Shown here piece after piece: positions 62,692 through 64,000 of a stretch of 64,000 nt of DNA (position 1 is the first letter of the stretch; the number at the start of each line of letters is the position of its first letter). This stretch comes from Prevotellaceae bacterium UBA4301 (GTDB lineage: Bacteria > Bacteroidota > Bacteroidia > Bacteroidales > Bacteroidaceae). The notes beneath the pieces are model-generated. The model was not told the origin of the DNA, searched no databases, and saw only the letters and a program-made list of their open reading frames with translations. The position numbers were made by a program, and so were the translations under genes. The DNA lies in NCBI GenBank assembly GCA_002395775.1, contig DGUV01000078.1, positions 52,393 through 116,392 on the forward strand. Direction: 5' to 3'.

Positions 62692-63582
62692 GTGGTCGAG
62701 TCCTTCCTTGCCTATCTGCAGAGCGAGGAAAACCGCTCGCCGCAGACGCTTGTCACCTATCGGGTAGCGCTGGAAGAAATGGAAGCCTACCTGAGAGACT
62801 GCGACGAAAGTCTCAGCTGGACCACACTGGACCAGGATGTGGCACGCGACTGGATGGTGGAGCTGATGGAAAAGGGCAATGCGCCCCGCACCGTGTGCAA
62901 GAAGCTGAGCGCCCTAAAGACATTCTATCGCTATCTGTTGCGCTGCGGACTTGTGAAATCCGACCCTGTGCGTTTGCTGCAGGGACCAAAGCAAGACAAA
63001 CCGCTGCCACAGTTTGTGAGAGAGAGCGAGATGGACGAACTGCTCGATGGCAATTATTTTGCTGATGACCTGGCGGGGCAAAGAGATCGGCTGGTGCTGC
63101 TCATCCTTTATTCGACAGGCATCCGACTCGCAGAACTGCATGGACTAAACTGGGCCGACATCGACCTACAAAGCCAACAGATGCGAGTGACGGGCAAGCG
63201 CAGGAAACAGCGTATAGTCCCCTTCGGCAACGAACTGCGAGATGCACTGCTCGACTATCGGCAACGCCTGAGCGTTGAAAAGCCCAATCGGAGTGAGCCG
63301 GAGGCTGTGCTTGTAAACCTGAAAAGGGACGGGCGCATGTCCCGGGGACAAATCTACCAGACGGTGCATCACTACCTGTCGATGGTCACCACGCTGAAGA
63401 AACGTTCACCCCATGTGTTGCGACACTCGTTTGCTACAGCGATGCTCAACAATGAAGCCAATCTGCAGAGCGTGAAGGAACTGCTCGGACACGAAAACTT
63501 AGCAACCACCGAGGTCTATACGCACACGACCTTCGAGGAGCTAAAACGAATGTATAACCAGGCTCATCCACGAGCCAAATAA
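62692..63582 (+). CDS. xerC: Tyrosine recombinase XerC-like
   Basis: A 296-residue recombinase with a SAM-like N-terminal core-binding domain (about 1-90) and a catalytic domain holding all six expected residues: Arg145 (TGIRLAEL), Lys169, His241 and Arg244 (HVLRHSF), His267 (LLGHENL) and the nucleophile Tyr276 (TEVYTH). It uses a GTG start at 62692; no ATG fits. Position between rpsU and hpf in a housekeeping operon indicates the chromosomal dimer-resolution recombinase, not a mobile-element integrase. Confidence 0.93.
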   Translation: MVESFLAYLQSEENRSPQTLVTYRVALEEMEAYLRDCDESLSWTTLDQDVARDWMVELMEKGNAPRTVCKKLSALKTFYRYLLRCGLVKSDPVRLLQGPKQDKPLPQFVRESEMDELLDGNYFADDLAGQRDRLVLLILYSTGIRLAELHGLNWADIDLQSQQMRVTGKRRKQRIVPFGNELRDALLDYRQRLSVEKPNRSEPEAVLVNLKRDGRMSRGQIYQTVHHYLSMVTTLKKRSPHVLRHSFATAMLNNEANLQSVKELLGHENLATTEVYTHTTFEELKRMYNQAHPRAK

Positions 63583-63593
63583 AACTGAAGACT

Positions 63594-63890
63594 ATGGAAA
63601 TCAAGATTCAGACCATCCACTTCGAGGCTGGAGAGAAGTTGCAAGACTACATCCAGAAACGCGTGTCGAAACTGACTCGCTTCTGTGACGAAATCAAAAA
63701 GGCAGAGGTGTCGCTGAAGGTGGTGAAGCCCGAGACGGCCATGAACAAGGAGGTTGCCCTGCGTCTGGCAGTACCCGGTAGCGAACTGTATGCCCAGAAG
63801 GTGGCAGACACCTTTGAAGAGGGTGTCGATCAGTGCTGCGATACGCTGACTCGTCAGCTCGAAAAGTACAAGGATAAGAAAAATCGCTAA
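63594..63890 (+). CDS. hpf: Ribosome hibernation factor, short HPF/RaiA type
   Basis: A 98-residue protein, MEIKIQTIHFEAGEKLQDYIQKRVSKLTRF..., with the beta-alpha-beta-beta-beta-alpha pattern of HPF/YfiA and the C-terminal QLEKYKDKKNR. It lacks the long dimerisation domain, so it is the short form. It binds the decoding region of idle ribosomes. Its start is 11 nt after the xerC stop; third gene of the operon. Confidence 0.92.
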   Translation: MEIKIQTIHFEAGEKLQDYIQKRVSKLTRFCDEIKKAEVSLKVVKPETAMNKEVALRLAVPGSELYAQKVADTFEEGVDQCCDTLTRQLEKYKDKKNR

Positions 63891-63905
63891 AAAAACGCTT
63901 AAACG

Positions 63906-63937
63906 TTTGGCGGTTTCGTAAATAATCCCTAATTTTG
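63906..63937 (+). promoter_or_regulatory. Promoter of the tRNA unit at the right edge
   Basis: TTTG (63906-63909), 20 nt, TAATTTTG (63930-63937). The tRNA begins 43 nt further on. Confidence 0.85.
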
Positions 63938-63980
63938 CAGCCGATTAGTGGGCGAGTGGCCTTAAATCGGCGTGCAAATT

Positions 63981-64000
63981 GCCTCTTTAGCTCAGTTGGC
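63981..64000 (+). tRNA. tRNA gene, 5' part only, probably tRNA-Thr
   Basis: GCCTCTTTAGCTCAGTTGGC is the start of a tRNA: 7-nt acceptor strand, TA, and a D-stem (GCTC) and D-loop (AGTTGG). The rest is past the right edge, so the anticodon is not visible. The Thr call rests on the gene order I recall for Bacteroidales (hpf, tRNA-Thr cluster, tuf). Confidence 0.85.

Noticed and set aside
62692..63582. Tyrosine recombinase as a mobile-element integrase
   Set aside because: It lies in an rpsU-xerC-hpf housekeeping operon with no att-like repeats or cargo genes.

Overview
The window looks like a chromosomal segment of a Prevotella-type member of the Bacteroidales. Evidence: a complete type IX secretion (T9SS) operon in porP-gldK-gldL-gldM-gldN order; T9SS type A sorting tails on several giant secreted proteins; promoters of the Bacteroidetes type (TTTG, 19-21 nt, TAnnTTTG) at many gene starts; and families such as DUF4954, DUF4625 and DUF2795 that I associate with this group. 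No phage, transposase, rRNA or CRISPR array is visible.

Left third (1-25.5 kb, all minus strand). This is a block of exported giants: a CotH/lamin-tail protein cut by the left edge, an M60-type metallopeptidase with an intact HExGH...E site, and four tandem paralogues of about 1,160-1,230 residues. Each paralogue has an N-terminal module, helical spacers, a discoidin (F5/8 type C)-like domain and a C-terminal sorting tail. Three of the four have a recognisable promoter of their own; the 14607 copy follows the 18112 copy after 28 nt and is probably co-transcribed. A small rubredoxin gene sits between the CotH and M60 genes. I infer a surface glycan/glycoprotein-handling locus; the function of the four paralogues is unknown.

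Middle (25.5-49 kb). A DUF4954 beta-helix protein, a short GIHSPF protein with a cobalamin adenosyltransferase, DUF2795 and YqeY genes, then a Tat-exported ferredoxin-type aldo/keto reductase paired with a predicted covalently flavinylated FMN-binding protein. The T9SS core operon follows, continuing into an outer-membrane barrel gene that overlaps priA. Next come a 7TM-HD hydrolase (minus), gltX-waaA, and an exported GH127 beta-L-arabinofuranosidase. The export machine therefore lies a few kilobases from a large set of its likely substrates.

Right part (49-64 kb). An orphan strong promoter reads into a non-coding stretch of 21-22 nt repeats with a 17-bp RNA hairpin. It faces a three-gene HipB-HipS-HipT-like toxin-antitoxin operon with palindromic operators. 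Then come a minus-strand operon (free-Met-sulfoxide reductase, Xaa-Pro aminopeptidase, gamma carbonic anhydrase), a probable metal-uptake operon (small His/Cys membrane protein, TonB receptor, His-rich DUF4625 lipoprotein), malate dehydrogenase, a subtilase ending in a dockerin, and rpsU-xerC-hpf leading to a tRNA cut by the right edge.

A recurring feature is a family of 7-bp tandem repeats at nine places. Some lie in leaders and gaps between genes, and three are read through in frame inside coding sequences.
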